Below are positions 53,747 through 64,000 of a stretch of DNA of 64,000 nt, piece by piece. This DNA comes from Viola odorata. Taxonomy: Eukaryota > Streptophyta > Magnoliopsida > Malpighiales > Violaceae. The first letter of the stretch is position 1; each line of letters starts with the position of its first letter. The position numbers and the translations under genes are program-made. A model generated the notes under the pieces. It was not told the DNA's origin, ran no database searches, and saw only the letters and a program-made list of their open reading frames with translations. The DNA is taken from NCBI GenBank assembly GCA_963691705.1, contig OY829544.1, forward strand, positions 8,005,501 to 8,069,500, read 5' to 3'.

Positions 53747-56700
53747 TTTTTTAACCTTTTTTTTCCATATTTTTCCGATCCTTCAATCGATCTCTTCTGT
53801 GTATCTTTTTTTTATCTTTATCATATAGTAAAACATAGTCCGACTTTATTTTCGATTCCTTTGTGTATCCTTTTCTATAATTTCTCACAATCGGTTTCTT
53901 CTCTGCATCTTTTTCATCTTTATTGTATAGTAAAATTAGTCTCATTCGAATATAATCAAATTTTAAAATTTAAAAGAACGGTTTTCCACATGATTTTCTC
54001 CGGTTAAGATCCATAAAAGAATATCTTGTTATTTAACAACCACCATGACAAATGTTAACAGAGTCTAATCATACTAATCAAAAAAAAAAAACAGAGTCTA
54101 ATCATATCCTAATGATTAATTAACGTTATCCTCTAAAGATTGCCAGTAATCTCAATTGATCTCATCAAAACAAACATGCTAATCTCGCCACTGACAAGCG
54201 ACCATTCTATGAAGATATACATATCCCATCTAAACATATTTGAACGGAAGTAATTAAAATGTTGCATTTGTGTTTTCAGTATAAAATTGTAATTCATAAT
54301 ATTTTATATTTTATATTTATTGACTTATTTAAGATGTTAGTAATTAATAATAAAAAGATATTTATTAATTTTTTTAATTATTAATATTTTTTTTAATTTT
54401 TCCAACCGATTATACAATTAATTATTAGTTATTAAAAAAGTAATTAACTTTATCGTCCTGTGTTTTTGGATATAATAAAATATTTATGTTCAAACCCAAT
54501 AATTAATTTAATTTTTATTAGTATTTGAAAGCACTAGCAACACATTGGATTGGACGATAGCAGAACAGCTGTGGGCAAACAAATCAAGAAAATAGTGGTG
54601 TTTGAGAAGAAAAAAACATCACATTGATTAATTATTTGAAAGAAGAAAAAAAAACTGGAAAGAGTGATACGGTGCCGTGCCGTCCAACCCCCACAACCAT
54701 AATAATTTGTTTATTTTTTAATTATTTATTTATTGTTAGGAATAATTTATGTATTCTTTAAAAACCTGTGTGTGTTGTTCCCATGAAAAAGGATCATAAC
54801 AGGTCAACTTTTAATAATGTTGACAGATCTCAACAAGTTGGATTGGATTTGGATATATACAATCCAAATGACAAAAGGAAAGCTTTGAAATGACACTACA
54901 ATATTTATTTATTTTTCATTTTTTTCTTCAGAGGGAAAAACTGCCCATAAAGTGATTTAATTATTATATTTTGATTTGTCCAAAAACAAAACATTGGTGC
55001 GATTGGTGGAGAAAAGGTAGAGGTGGAAATGTCAAAATGGATTGAAACAAATCCAAATGGCTTAGCTGCACATATCCATATTAGTTTTAGTGGGCTAGAA
55101 TATGAGGCGGGCCGAGTGCGGGAGGAGGACCCATGGACCCATGCTCAATTGTCTGCTACTTATAATTATATTTATGGGTCCGATCCAGATCATTTTAAAC
55201 TGCTATATTCCTTCTGTGGGCCAATTTATATATTTAACTACAGTTCACATGTTGCATGTTTGCTGTAATGGCAGGCTAGATTCATAGTAGATGTTTAACT
55301 TTGAGTGCTACTACGTGTTTTGGTGCATTGTACTAATTAGTTGTTTAATCAGGATTATGTGAGGAAGTAATTTGCAATTATCTTATGTTTAAACCCTAAG
55401 CCTAGGGTCTCGATTACTTAATTAGGGATATCTTATGTTTAAACCCTAACTTTGAATCGTAATGTCGGTTTGAGTATTCCGTCACTATCATTTTACTTTG
55501 TATCACCCGTATATATTTTATAGTCATTGCCCATCATTGTCGCCGAGGTGTGTTTTATCAAATCCATAGGGGTTTAAATCTCTTTTTTTTACATACATCA
55601 ATGAGTATTTAGGTATTTTTTCTGAACTCGATTAATCTAAACTCTTATAGTGGAAATCAATATGAATTTTTATTTAGGCACACTAAAAATTAGAACGAGT
55701 AATTCTATTAAGTATTTTAAAGTAATTATTTCCGTTTCGAGTCTCAAAAATATGATCTTACTATCCAAGTATCAATTGATCAGTGACAATAATCAACTCT
55801 TCTCATGGGCCTACATTAATTATGATGATCGCTAGGGAAGTCAACTTTCTAGTTTCAACAATTTCCTCACAATACTTGATGGAAACCAATAAATACATCG
55901 GTGACAGTTATTCTATCTCAGGTTCGATTCCTGAATATATAATTGTATTAAAATTTATGCGAAGAAATTTTATGGTTCGTATAACATGGTGACTGGTCTC
56001 AAAAAGGAAAAAAATATGTGATTGAATTTAAATCTTAGCTAGAAATGCAAGATCGTGAAATTAAAGTGGTTTAACTTTCTAGAATACTCGATCAACAATT
56101 TATATGGGCTTTGAAAAGGGTATGACTTATAAACAAATTAAGTAATTATAAAGTCGATTAAACTATATAGTCAAACTAGCCGTAGACCTAATTAAGCAAA
56201 ACGACCCTAAAAAATCACTCCTACCATACATGTCTTCTCCTAATCGAATCCCATAACACTTTGGATGGATCTTAAAATATGCTTCTCTTTAACAAAGGAT
56301 CTTGAAGTATATGACGGTTCAAAGATTCAATGGCTAAAAATAATCTCATCTTCTACTGCTAAACACGACCGACGCACCTACCGCTCCCTCTAGCTACATA
56401 GCTAGTACTTCACTGATTTAAGTGCATAAATTAACAATTTTTTCTTTTCTTTTAAAGTACTCATTTTATATCGGTATATATATAAAAAAATGATTAAAAA
56501 AAGAAGAAGAAGCCAACAAATTACACATAGAGAGATGCCGTTTGTATGTGTAGTTTTGCCTCAAAAAATAATTACACATATATTAAAAAATAATTACAAC
56601 TGATAAGTTCTTAACTAACGTGTATTTGTTGGAAAAAATCTTCCATTTAGGATCGAATAAAAAAAATACAGCAAATACACAACACCGAGAATTTACGTGA

Positions 56701-57957
56701 AAAATCTCAAACGAGGAAAAACTACGGAACTAACTCCAAAAGCCTCTACTAATAATAAATTATGAGGTTTACAATCACATCAATACCAAAAGGAATATTA
56801 ACTCTCATAGTCTCTCTCAACTCAATATCACATCTAGATCGAAAAGATCACACTAGAAAAATAATTACCCTCACTTATTATTTTTCTCTTAAATACTCTA
56901 TATTTTTCTCTTACGAGATACTCAACAGTAACCCTCTCTATCTCCCTCTCTCAAATTTACACTCGGTTGCAATTTTACAATCCTTACATTTTTTCTTCTT
57001 CTTCTTTGTTGCAAGTTTCTGTCTCTCACTCGTTGCATTTGGTCACCCTAGGGTGCCCACCGTCCACATCACATGCATGTTTCACCTTTTCTTTTTCTTC
57101 TTTTTGTTTCTTAAAACGTTTTCTTTTGGGGAAAAAACGTGAACAAATTGTAATTTTATTCAATCAGTTTTTAATATGAATTTAATTAATAATTTCGGTG
57201 ATAATTTATTCCCCCCATTAATTGCAGTGTTACATAACAAACTCTCATAAAATATCTTGAGGAAAGACCTGGATCCTTCTCACACAAGTGAATGAATGCC
57301 ACCTCCGCTTCTTATTATCCTTGTCTTGCATGATGGAGCCCATGAAATATCTTGAGGCTCAATCTCAAGTCCAACAAGGTTCACCGGACATAGCCTCCAA
57401 ATTATTGTCATTATTTAATATTTTGTTCAAGAGGCAACCCATCAAGTCTTACACGTTACTTGGTAATTTGCAGAAAGTAGTATAGTGCTGCTGAGCTACT
57501 AACTCGTCGTTTTTTCGGACATTAAATTTTATACGCCAATCAGTGCATTCATTTCTCAGCCAAACACAGAGTAGGAGGATTTAGGTGGAATGTGGAATGT
57601 GGGGTAGCAATTGCACTAATTTTTTGTGTGTACCTCTCTTACTCTTAGCTTAGCTAGGACAACGTTACATATCACAAATTCCATAAAGAAGCTCTAAAAA
57701 TTATTAATTTTTAAAGTGTTCACATTTCTGCAGCTGCTATATTTCGTGTTCCAGATTATTTCTTCTTCTATAGAATCCTTTTTTAAAGTGGTGAAGAAAA
57801 AGAAAAAACCTCCAATTCCAATTACCATTAACAGACAATTAATGCTGCCAACCTAATCCCATTTCTCAATAATACAAGCCTCTTCAAATTTTCCTACTTA
57901 GTGGGGCTGGAGGACCGCCACCTCAAGTTCAGAAAAACTGACCACATGCCCTTTGCC
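53747..57957. other. Gene-poor AT-rich region with scattered repeat remnants
   Basis: No supported gene is present over 4.2 kb. The sequence ATCTTATGTTTAAACCCTAA occurs twice at about 55380-55450. A segment from about 56.63 to 57.1 kb (TGTTGGAAAAAATCTTCCAT, then CGAGGAAAAACTACGG) looks like part of a Copia-type LTR or similar retroelement, but no partner was found. Frames near 55023, 55650, 56762 and 57288 are unsupported. Confidence 0.45.
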
Positions 57958-57964
57958 TATAAAA
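57958..57964 (+). promoter_or_regulatory. TATA box of the NPF6.2-like gene
   Basis: TATAAAA lies 174 bases before the first ATG. A CA-rich leader (CATACACACG) starts about 35 bases downstream, a normal spacing to a transcription start. Confidence 0.6.
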
Positions 57965-58131
57965 TGCAGTAGCTTGGTACATGGTCCTCTCAAATCATAC
58001 ACACGTTAGTCTTTCAGCTCTAAACTACACAGAAGAAAAGAAAAGAAAACACCATTAACATTTCAAAACCCTTCTTTATTCTCCAGCACTCTTAATTTGC
58101 TCTTCTATCTGCTGCAACTTTTGATTCAAAG

Positions 58132-61100
58132 ATGGTTAGTATACTATAACTTAGTTACTGTTTTTTCGATCCCTACAGTGTCCTCTCCCTTTTCCGGTCA
58201 GCCAAGGGCTATTACTACTTGGTTTTTACTTACATCTTTCTGTCTCAAAAATTATGCATCAGGCACTGGATGGGAAGATGAGTTGGGTCATTGCAGATAC
58301 AGTAGACTACCAAGGTTTCCCTGCCGACAAATCCAAAACTGGTGGTTGGGTTCCTGCTGCTCTCATTCTAGGTTTGTTTCTGTCAAAGTTCTTTACTTTA
58401 TTTCTTTCATTCATCTTATCAATTTCCAAAAGATAGGGATTCCAATTTCCCAAATATTGAAGACAAAATCTTCAATCCAAGATATTTTCGATGGAAGTTC
58501 TAGAGAAGCACAAGAGCTTAGGTTCTAGTGTTTCTTGTAAGTTTATGTTGTTTTTGTTTTACATTAATTAAACCAAAGTAGCACTTGTCACCAAACCCTG
58601 AGTCATGGAGGATGAGTGGTCAACCTAGATTTACATTTTTTCAATATTCTAATATTTTCTTCTGTTCCACATTTTCCCCAAGACTAGGACATGACATGAG
58701 GAATGAGGATGGTAGTAGATACAAAGTTGAAGGGGCACCCTTATCAAAATATGAATAAATAAGACAACAGAACAAAATCAGTGGGACCTTCCATAACAGA
58801 AAATCCCTGTATCATTATGATGATGATAAAGTTCATGTCCTTTTCTGAAACCTGAAGAATTTAAAGATATTCTCATTCCTACCCTTCCTTTTTTCCATGT
58901 AGCAAAAGATGGAACATCTTTCACTTTAATAGTTTTTCGACAGCTAATCTATTTTTTTACGCTTATATTTTGATTGAATTTGTTAGATCTTTATTGGGTA
59001 TCGGTGAAATATTTTATTATTTATATAATTACTAGAACGTAAGGTATGAATTGGTATTCTAAGAGTAACGGATCATTTTGACTCGTTATGCTAACATTGT
59101 TACTTATGAAAATGGAAATTCCACTCCTTTGCCCATCATAACATAAACAAAGTTAAGAACTTTCTTTGAATAAGGCTCCTTCCGGACAGATCCGAGCCTT
59201 CAATGAGATATCACTATGGAAGAGTTAGAATTCTTACTTTATGACTGGGACCTAAAAAAAACAGTACAAAAAACAAACAAAATCGTATAGAAATTAATAA
59301 TTTTTATTGATTCACTGATGAATTTAGAATGACAATATGTTCTGAAAAAATTGTGCAGTGATTGAGATATGTGAGAGGCTTTCAACAATGGGGATAGCAG
59401 TTAACCTGGTGACATATTTGATTGGAACAATGCATCTACCAAGTGCAACTTCTGCTAATACAGTAACAGATTTCATGGGCACATCATTCCTCTTGAGTTT
59501 GCTTGGAGGCTTTCTTGCTGATACTTTCCTAGGCAGATACAAGACAATTGCAATCTTTGCAGCACTTCAAACCCTAGTAAGCATTCATTTATATATCTAC
59601 TTCATCCAAAAACCTTTTCTCATGGTCTATTCTTAACATCTTTTTCCATACTACAACCTTGGAAATTTAGGGTACTGCAAGTCTAGCAATGGCAACAAAA
59701 CTGCCACAGCTGCAGCCGCCTCCTTGCTACTCTAAGAATACATGCACACCAGCAAATGGACTCCAGATGGGAATTCTCTACCTGGCTTTGTATCTGATTG
59801 CTCTAGGGACTGGTGGCCTGAAATCAAGTGTTTCAGGATTCGGTACTGACCAATTTGATGATAAAGATGAGAGGGAGAAGGCTCAAATGGCATTTTTCTT
59901 CAACAGATTCTTTTTCTTCATCAGCATAGGAACTCTGATGGCAGTTACAGTCCTTGTCTACATTGAAGATGAAGTCGGTAGAAGCTGGGCTTATGGGATT
60001 TGCTCTGTTTCGATGTTAACCGCCATCATAATTTTCTTTTCTGGTACAAAGAAGTATCGGTATAAGCGCAGTTCAGGCAGCCCAATTGTTCACATTTGCC
60101 AAGTTATTGCAGCTTCCATAAAGAAGAGAAAGTTGAACATTCCGTATGACATTAGCATGTTGTATGAAAACACACCTGAGGCCTCAAGAATCCAACACAC
60201 TGAACAATTCCAGTAAGTTAAACCAATAAAGATTGCAGCTTTATGATAAAAATCTGTTCTTTTGGGGTAAATCATGCTCATTTCCTGGTCTCTCCATTGC
60301 AGTTTCTTGGACAAGGCATCAATTGTTGCAGAAGGAGATTTTGAGAACAATAATAGTTCTGCTCCGAACCCGTGGAAGTTATGCTCAGTGACAAGGGTGG
60401 AGGAAGTGAAAATGATGGCGAGGTTACTGCCAATTTGGGCAACAACCATCATATTTTGGACAACATATGCACAAATGATCACATTCTCAGTCGAGCAAGC
60501 ATCCACCATGGAAAGATCAATGGGAAACTTCCAAATTCCAGCAGGATCCCTCACTGTTTTCTTTGTGGCTGCAATTTTAGTCACTCTAGCAGTTTACGAT
60601 CGCATGATCATGCCCCTCTGGAAGAAGTGGAAAGGAAAACCAGGTACATGCAAACAAACCTGATCTATTCGTGCTACTAAAACTATAGTTATAAAAACCA
60701 GACCGGACCTGTAAACTTGATCGATGAACTAGTGATGTAAACCCAGTGTGACCCATTTTGACCAATAATCTATATTTCTTATAACAGTCAAGTCCGGTTG
60801 AATCATTAGCCTATTGACCTAAAATGTTGACCGATTTGATATCCTCTCCAGTTTTGATACTGTTACTAAAACATTACTGTTTCTGCAACAGGTTTCACTT
60901 GCCTTCAGAGAATTGCCATCGGTCTTGTCATGTCAACATTGGGCATGGCGGTGGCGGCATTAGTTGAAAGAAAGCGATTATCAGTAGCCAAATCTGCAGG
61001 TCCCAATACATCAACCCTGCCCTTAAGTGTGTTTTTGCTAATTCCACAGTTTTTCCTGGTGGGATCAGGAGAAGCATTTATATACACAGGACAACTTGAT

Positions 61101-61415
61101 TTCTTCATAACACAATCACCAAAAGGGATGAAGACAATGAGCACAGGACTTTTCCTGACAACTCTGTCACTTGGGTTCTTTGTCAGTAGTTTCTTGGTGA
61201 TGGTTGTCAAGAAAGTGACAGGATCTAGCAATGGTGGACAGGGATGGTTAGGTGACAAGATCAACAATGGCAGGCTTGACTGTTTCTATGGACTTCTGGC
61301 AATTCTTGGTGTCATCAATTTTGCAGTTTATCTTGTTTGTGCAAGATGGTACAAGGCTAAAGATCATGAGGCTAAACCCAGTGCTAATCTGCAGATGGCG
61401 GAGGAGAAATGCTGA
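58132..61415 (+). CDS. NRT1/PTR family nitrate transporter, NPF6.2 (NRT1.4)-like
   Basis: A proton-coupled membrane transporter. In Arabidopsis the nearest relative stores nitrate in the petiole. Six exons (58132-58134, 58263-58371, 59359-59576, 59671-60212, 60303-60643, 60892-61415) give 578 residues with the 12-helix plan. Family marks: TVDYQGFPADKSKTGGW, the proton-coupling ExxER motif in IEICERLSTMGIAVNLVTYL, LADTFLGRY, YLIALGTGGLKSSVSGFG, FDDKDEREKAQMAFFFNRFFF, IWATTIIFWTTYAQM and EAFIYTGQLDFF. The first exon contributes only the ATG, because a gttagt donor follows it directly. Alternatively translation starts in frame at 58254, adding MHQ before ALDGK. The 3' side of intron 2 carries about 1 kb without features. 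It is close to At2g26690 as I recall it. Confidence 0.93.
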
Positions 61416-62646
61416 ATAATTAATTAATTAATTAATTCAGCTGTTAATTAATTTGAACTACTAATTAATGTTGCTTAATGTTGAGTTGAGGAGGTTTTGC
61501 TCATTTTGTACATTAGAAATAATTTGTGTGTTTCCTTTTTTCCCTTTCCTTCTCTTCCTTGCCTGTGTTATTATCATTTGGCTTGGTAAGCTTATAAAGA
61601 TTTCAAGTATTGTCACTTCAAAATGATGATTAATGAAATGTAACTTAATTTTGCTTCATTTTCCCTACCAATTGTAGTTGGGTTTGTCAAGTAATTATCT
61701 TCCACTTTAATTATAAATATAATTACTTTTTTTGAACAGGCATACTCCACAATGAAAATATTTCAAAAAATTCCACAATGATAAGTAATTTTTTTTATTT
61801 TTGTCAATAGTTCAAATATTTAAGTTACTGACGTTATGTAATTATGATAAAAAAGTTGCATTATTTCTATTTCTTTAAACTAAACCTTATGTCATAGAAT
61901 TTTTATTGCATTATATAAAAATTAAGTTACACTTAATTAATTATTAATTACTGTATTAATTACACCAAACTTTGGCAAAGGAGGTGCAAACTAAAAAGAA
62001 GAAGAAGAAATGATTCGAGACTTCTATTTTTATTAATTTATTTATTATTGAGAGACTCTTCTTGATTAACGTTAACCGTCCTCTCTAATCATTTTAGTAT
62101 AGATGCAAAAAACAAGCGAGGGATCAGGCCTAATAAAATGGCGTGAAAATGCACTTGCTTGCCAAATCTGGGACTTCTTCGAAACGGTTTCTAAACCAAT
62201 CCCATTCACGACCCACCTCTACCTCAACAAGCGAGACCCACATCTTCATTTCGGATTTCATCATCTTTCCCACATCTAAAGGTTGGTTTTTTCTTCTCAT
62301 TTTCATGGCATCCTTTTTGAATGCGGAAAATCAGTCATAAATGAAAATGAGGGTGTCTTGTTATGATAAAGGTGCAAACTTTATGTATTTGGGTTTGCTT
62401 GCGAAGTGCAAGATGTGTGAGATTACGCATTTTGTATTATTTTGTTTGTGGTAAAGAGTTGAAATGAGAATGACGGTGTGTTGTTATTGATAGAAAGTGA
62501 GAAATGTGTGTGATTTTGTACCTGGGTATTTTGTTTTAGTGTAAGATGTGTGTGCCTTTGTTCCTGAAATGAGCTGAAATGTGTGAACAATAAAAGGGTT
62601 TAATTTTCTTTTATGAATGCATTTTAATCCGGGGATCCTTTGTAGT
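61416..62646. other. Intergenic region and 5' side of the basic-protein gene
   Basis: The first 250 bases are the transporter 3' UTR, starting with a (TTAA)n stretch at 61420-61438. From about 62.1 kb the sequence looks like the promoter and a spliced leader of the next gene: a plausible gt donor near 62281 and an acceptor tttgtag just before the ATG at 62647. Confidence 0.45.
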
Positions 62647-63690
62647 ATGGAGGAGGCATTGATGAGGAATATGCAGAAAGAGCAGGAGAGGGAAAGGCGG
62701 CGTCAACGGGACAGGCAAAGAAGGCAATCTATGAGTGTGGAAGAGAGAGAGAAACATCTAGCTAGGCGTCGTAGGAACTATCAATTGCGTAGACAGAGAG
62801 CACAAACCAATGCTCAATTTGATCAAATGGGCCGCCACATTGGCAGGGTTGGTGAAGATATGATGATGGTCCCTAGCAATGGGCACCAAACAATTGTCTC
62901 TGTCCCCACTGTTGGGATCCAATGCAGTGCCCTCGTGGTGGCAGCCCCTGCAAATTCTACGGGTGAGTGTCTTTGGCAATGCTGAATTCAATGTTGGTAA
63001 AATGTTTAACCAGTTAGTAATGATAAGAGTATTTACATTTTCGTTTGCAATTTTTTAGTGGTTTTGGATGTTCCAGCTGATAAATTGGCAAAATTACCAA
63101 GAAGGTCACGCCTGAGCCATATAAAACATCTTGCCAGATCACTGGATGATCCTTATGATGATGGCCTCAGAATTACCACAGATTCTATCATGAAGTGGAA
63201 TGCAACCTCCAATTGTAAGTTTAACTATGTACCATCACTAGAATAACTAATGAATGCTGGAATCGGGTAAAGTTCAGTATCTGATGGTACTTTTATGTGT
63301 TGGAGGTTCTGGTTCAAATTTTCCACCTAAAGGATTGCGATTGAATCGTCTTAAACAGCTTGCACGAGCACTAAATGCTGATATATCAAAGACCTCAGGA
63401 CAAAATGACCAAAGGAAAATAGAAGGTGGGTTACTTTGTTACTGTTCCCAATATTTGAAGTAAATGTGGATTTAGTCTAGTACCTGGTTGAGAACTTTAA
63501 TTGATGATAGGCGATATGCCCAAAGTATTTATCCTGATAAAATATATGAAAATAAACATCATAGATCCTTATCTGATAGCAATTGTTACAATTGCTTGAT
63601 CTGTCCTAGGTAGTATTTTCTGCTTAGTAGTCTTTTATTTGATTTTATTAGTGAGACCTTAATGATCTTTTGGTGTTACATGTAGGATAG
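62647..63690 (+). CDS. Small Arg-rich protein of unknown function
   Basis: Four exons (62647-62962, 63059-63214, 63306-63425, 63686-63690) give about 198 residues. The N-terminal 60 residues are extremely basic (RERRRQRDRQRRQSM, EKHLARRRRNYQLRRQR), resembling a nuclear targeting or nucleic-acid-binding helix. A segment with LPRRSRLSHIKHLARSL is echoed in exon 3 by LRLNRLKQLARAL, suggesting a repeated helix. I do not recognise the family, although RRNYQLRRQRA-type strings occur in uncharacterised plant proteins. The last exon is only five bases (GATAG). If that intron is retained the protein instead ends GGLLCYCSQYLK. Further exons could lie beyond the window. Confidence 0.55.
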
Positions 63691-64000
63691 TAGACTTCTC
63701 CCCACGTTATTGAGGAAAAACAACCTTTGTAAGCGGCACACAAGGGTGAAATTGACCAATCTCCCTACCAAAGTTTCTTAACTCGACCAGTAAGTTGGAA
63801 ACATGCTATTTTGTCTTCCTTGATACTCATGTAGATATCACATTTTTGCATACAACTGACGTCAATAGCCTTTATTTTGCATTTGGAGAAGGTGATCATA
63901 ACTTTTGCGTACATCTTTTTTACTATTACTTATCTGCTTCTTTTTGTTCAAATCAATTCGTTTTGATTAAAAAGATCAAGTGAGTGAAAGCTTGTTGTTA
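63691..64000. other. 3' flank of the last gene, window edge
   Basis: I see no supported feature. The gene to its left may have additional exons here or past the edge; the frame at 63795-63983 has no splice or family support. Confidence 0.35.

Noticed and set aside
55023..55287. Two overlapping open frames in the gene-poor region
   Set aside because: They are short, have no known domain and no splice or promoter context.

Overview
This window is nuclear DNA of a flowering plant, most likely a eudicot. The genes are split by GT-AG introns, the intergenic DNA is AT-rich, small inverted-repeat transposons are common, and every recognisable protein belongs to a plant family. I could not fix the species. 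Exon boundaries were read by hand from splice signals and from the family protein pattern. For every multi-exon gene the summed exon lengths are divisible by three and the joined frame is open.

Layout from left to right: ethanolamine kinase (minus, 0.6-4.5 kb); a short MITE and a Stowaway MITE; a Sel1-repeat protein (plus, 6.5-8.8 kb); a Stowaway MITE; a DDX3/Ded1-type DEAD-box RNA helicase (plus, 11.5-14.9 kb); a 1.6-kb long-inverted-repeat transposon; an Alba-family nucleic-acid-binding protein (plus, 18.0-19.4 kb); a single-exon ER-type DnaJ protein (plus, 20.5-21.6 kb); a decayed Alba copy (about 23 kb); a BT1-type adenylate carrier (minus, 24.6-27.7 kb); ribosome biogenesis factor RRS1 (minus, 29.2-31.9 kb); an LRR-XII, non-RD receptor kinase (plus, 34.9-38.1 kb); a 7-kb accessory zone of nested transposons (39.2-45.4 kb); a mitochondrial-type PPR protein (minus, 46.6-48.9 kb); the SEC11 signal peptidase subunit (minus, 49.8-52.4 kb); two tandem tRNA-Ser(AGA) genes (53.4-53.7 kb); a long gene-poor stretch; an NPF6.2/NRT1.4-like nitrate transporter (plus, 58.1-61.4 kb); and a small basic protein of unknown function at the right edge (62.6-63.7 kb).

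The genes form no operon. They are housekeeping functions (lipid head-group synthesis, translation and ribosome assembly, ER protein processing, plastid/mitochondrial nucleotide transport, nitrate transport) plus one immune-type receptor. From memory, the Arabidopsis relatives of several of them lie close together (At2g26690/At2g26830 and At4g32400/At4g32430), so the gene order looks like a conserved ancestral block.

The most unusual material is at 39.2-43.3 kb. A 1.7-kb nearly perfect palindrome carries a tRNA-Pro-derived sequence in each arm and sits inside a Tourist-like MITE. Next to it are a retrotransposon RNase-H remnant, an unidentified coding fragment, and a hAT-like MITE that has captured part of a DUF3511-family gene.
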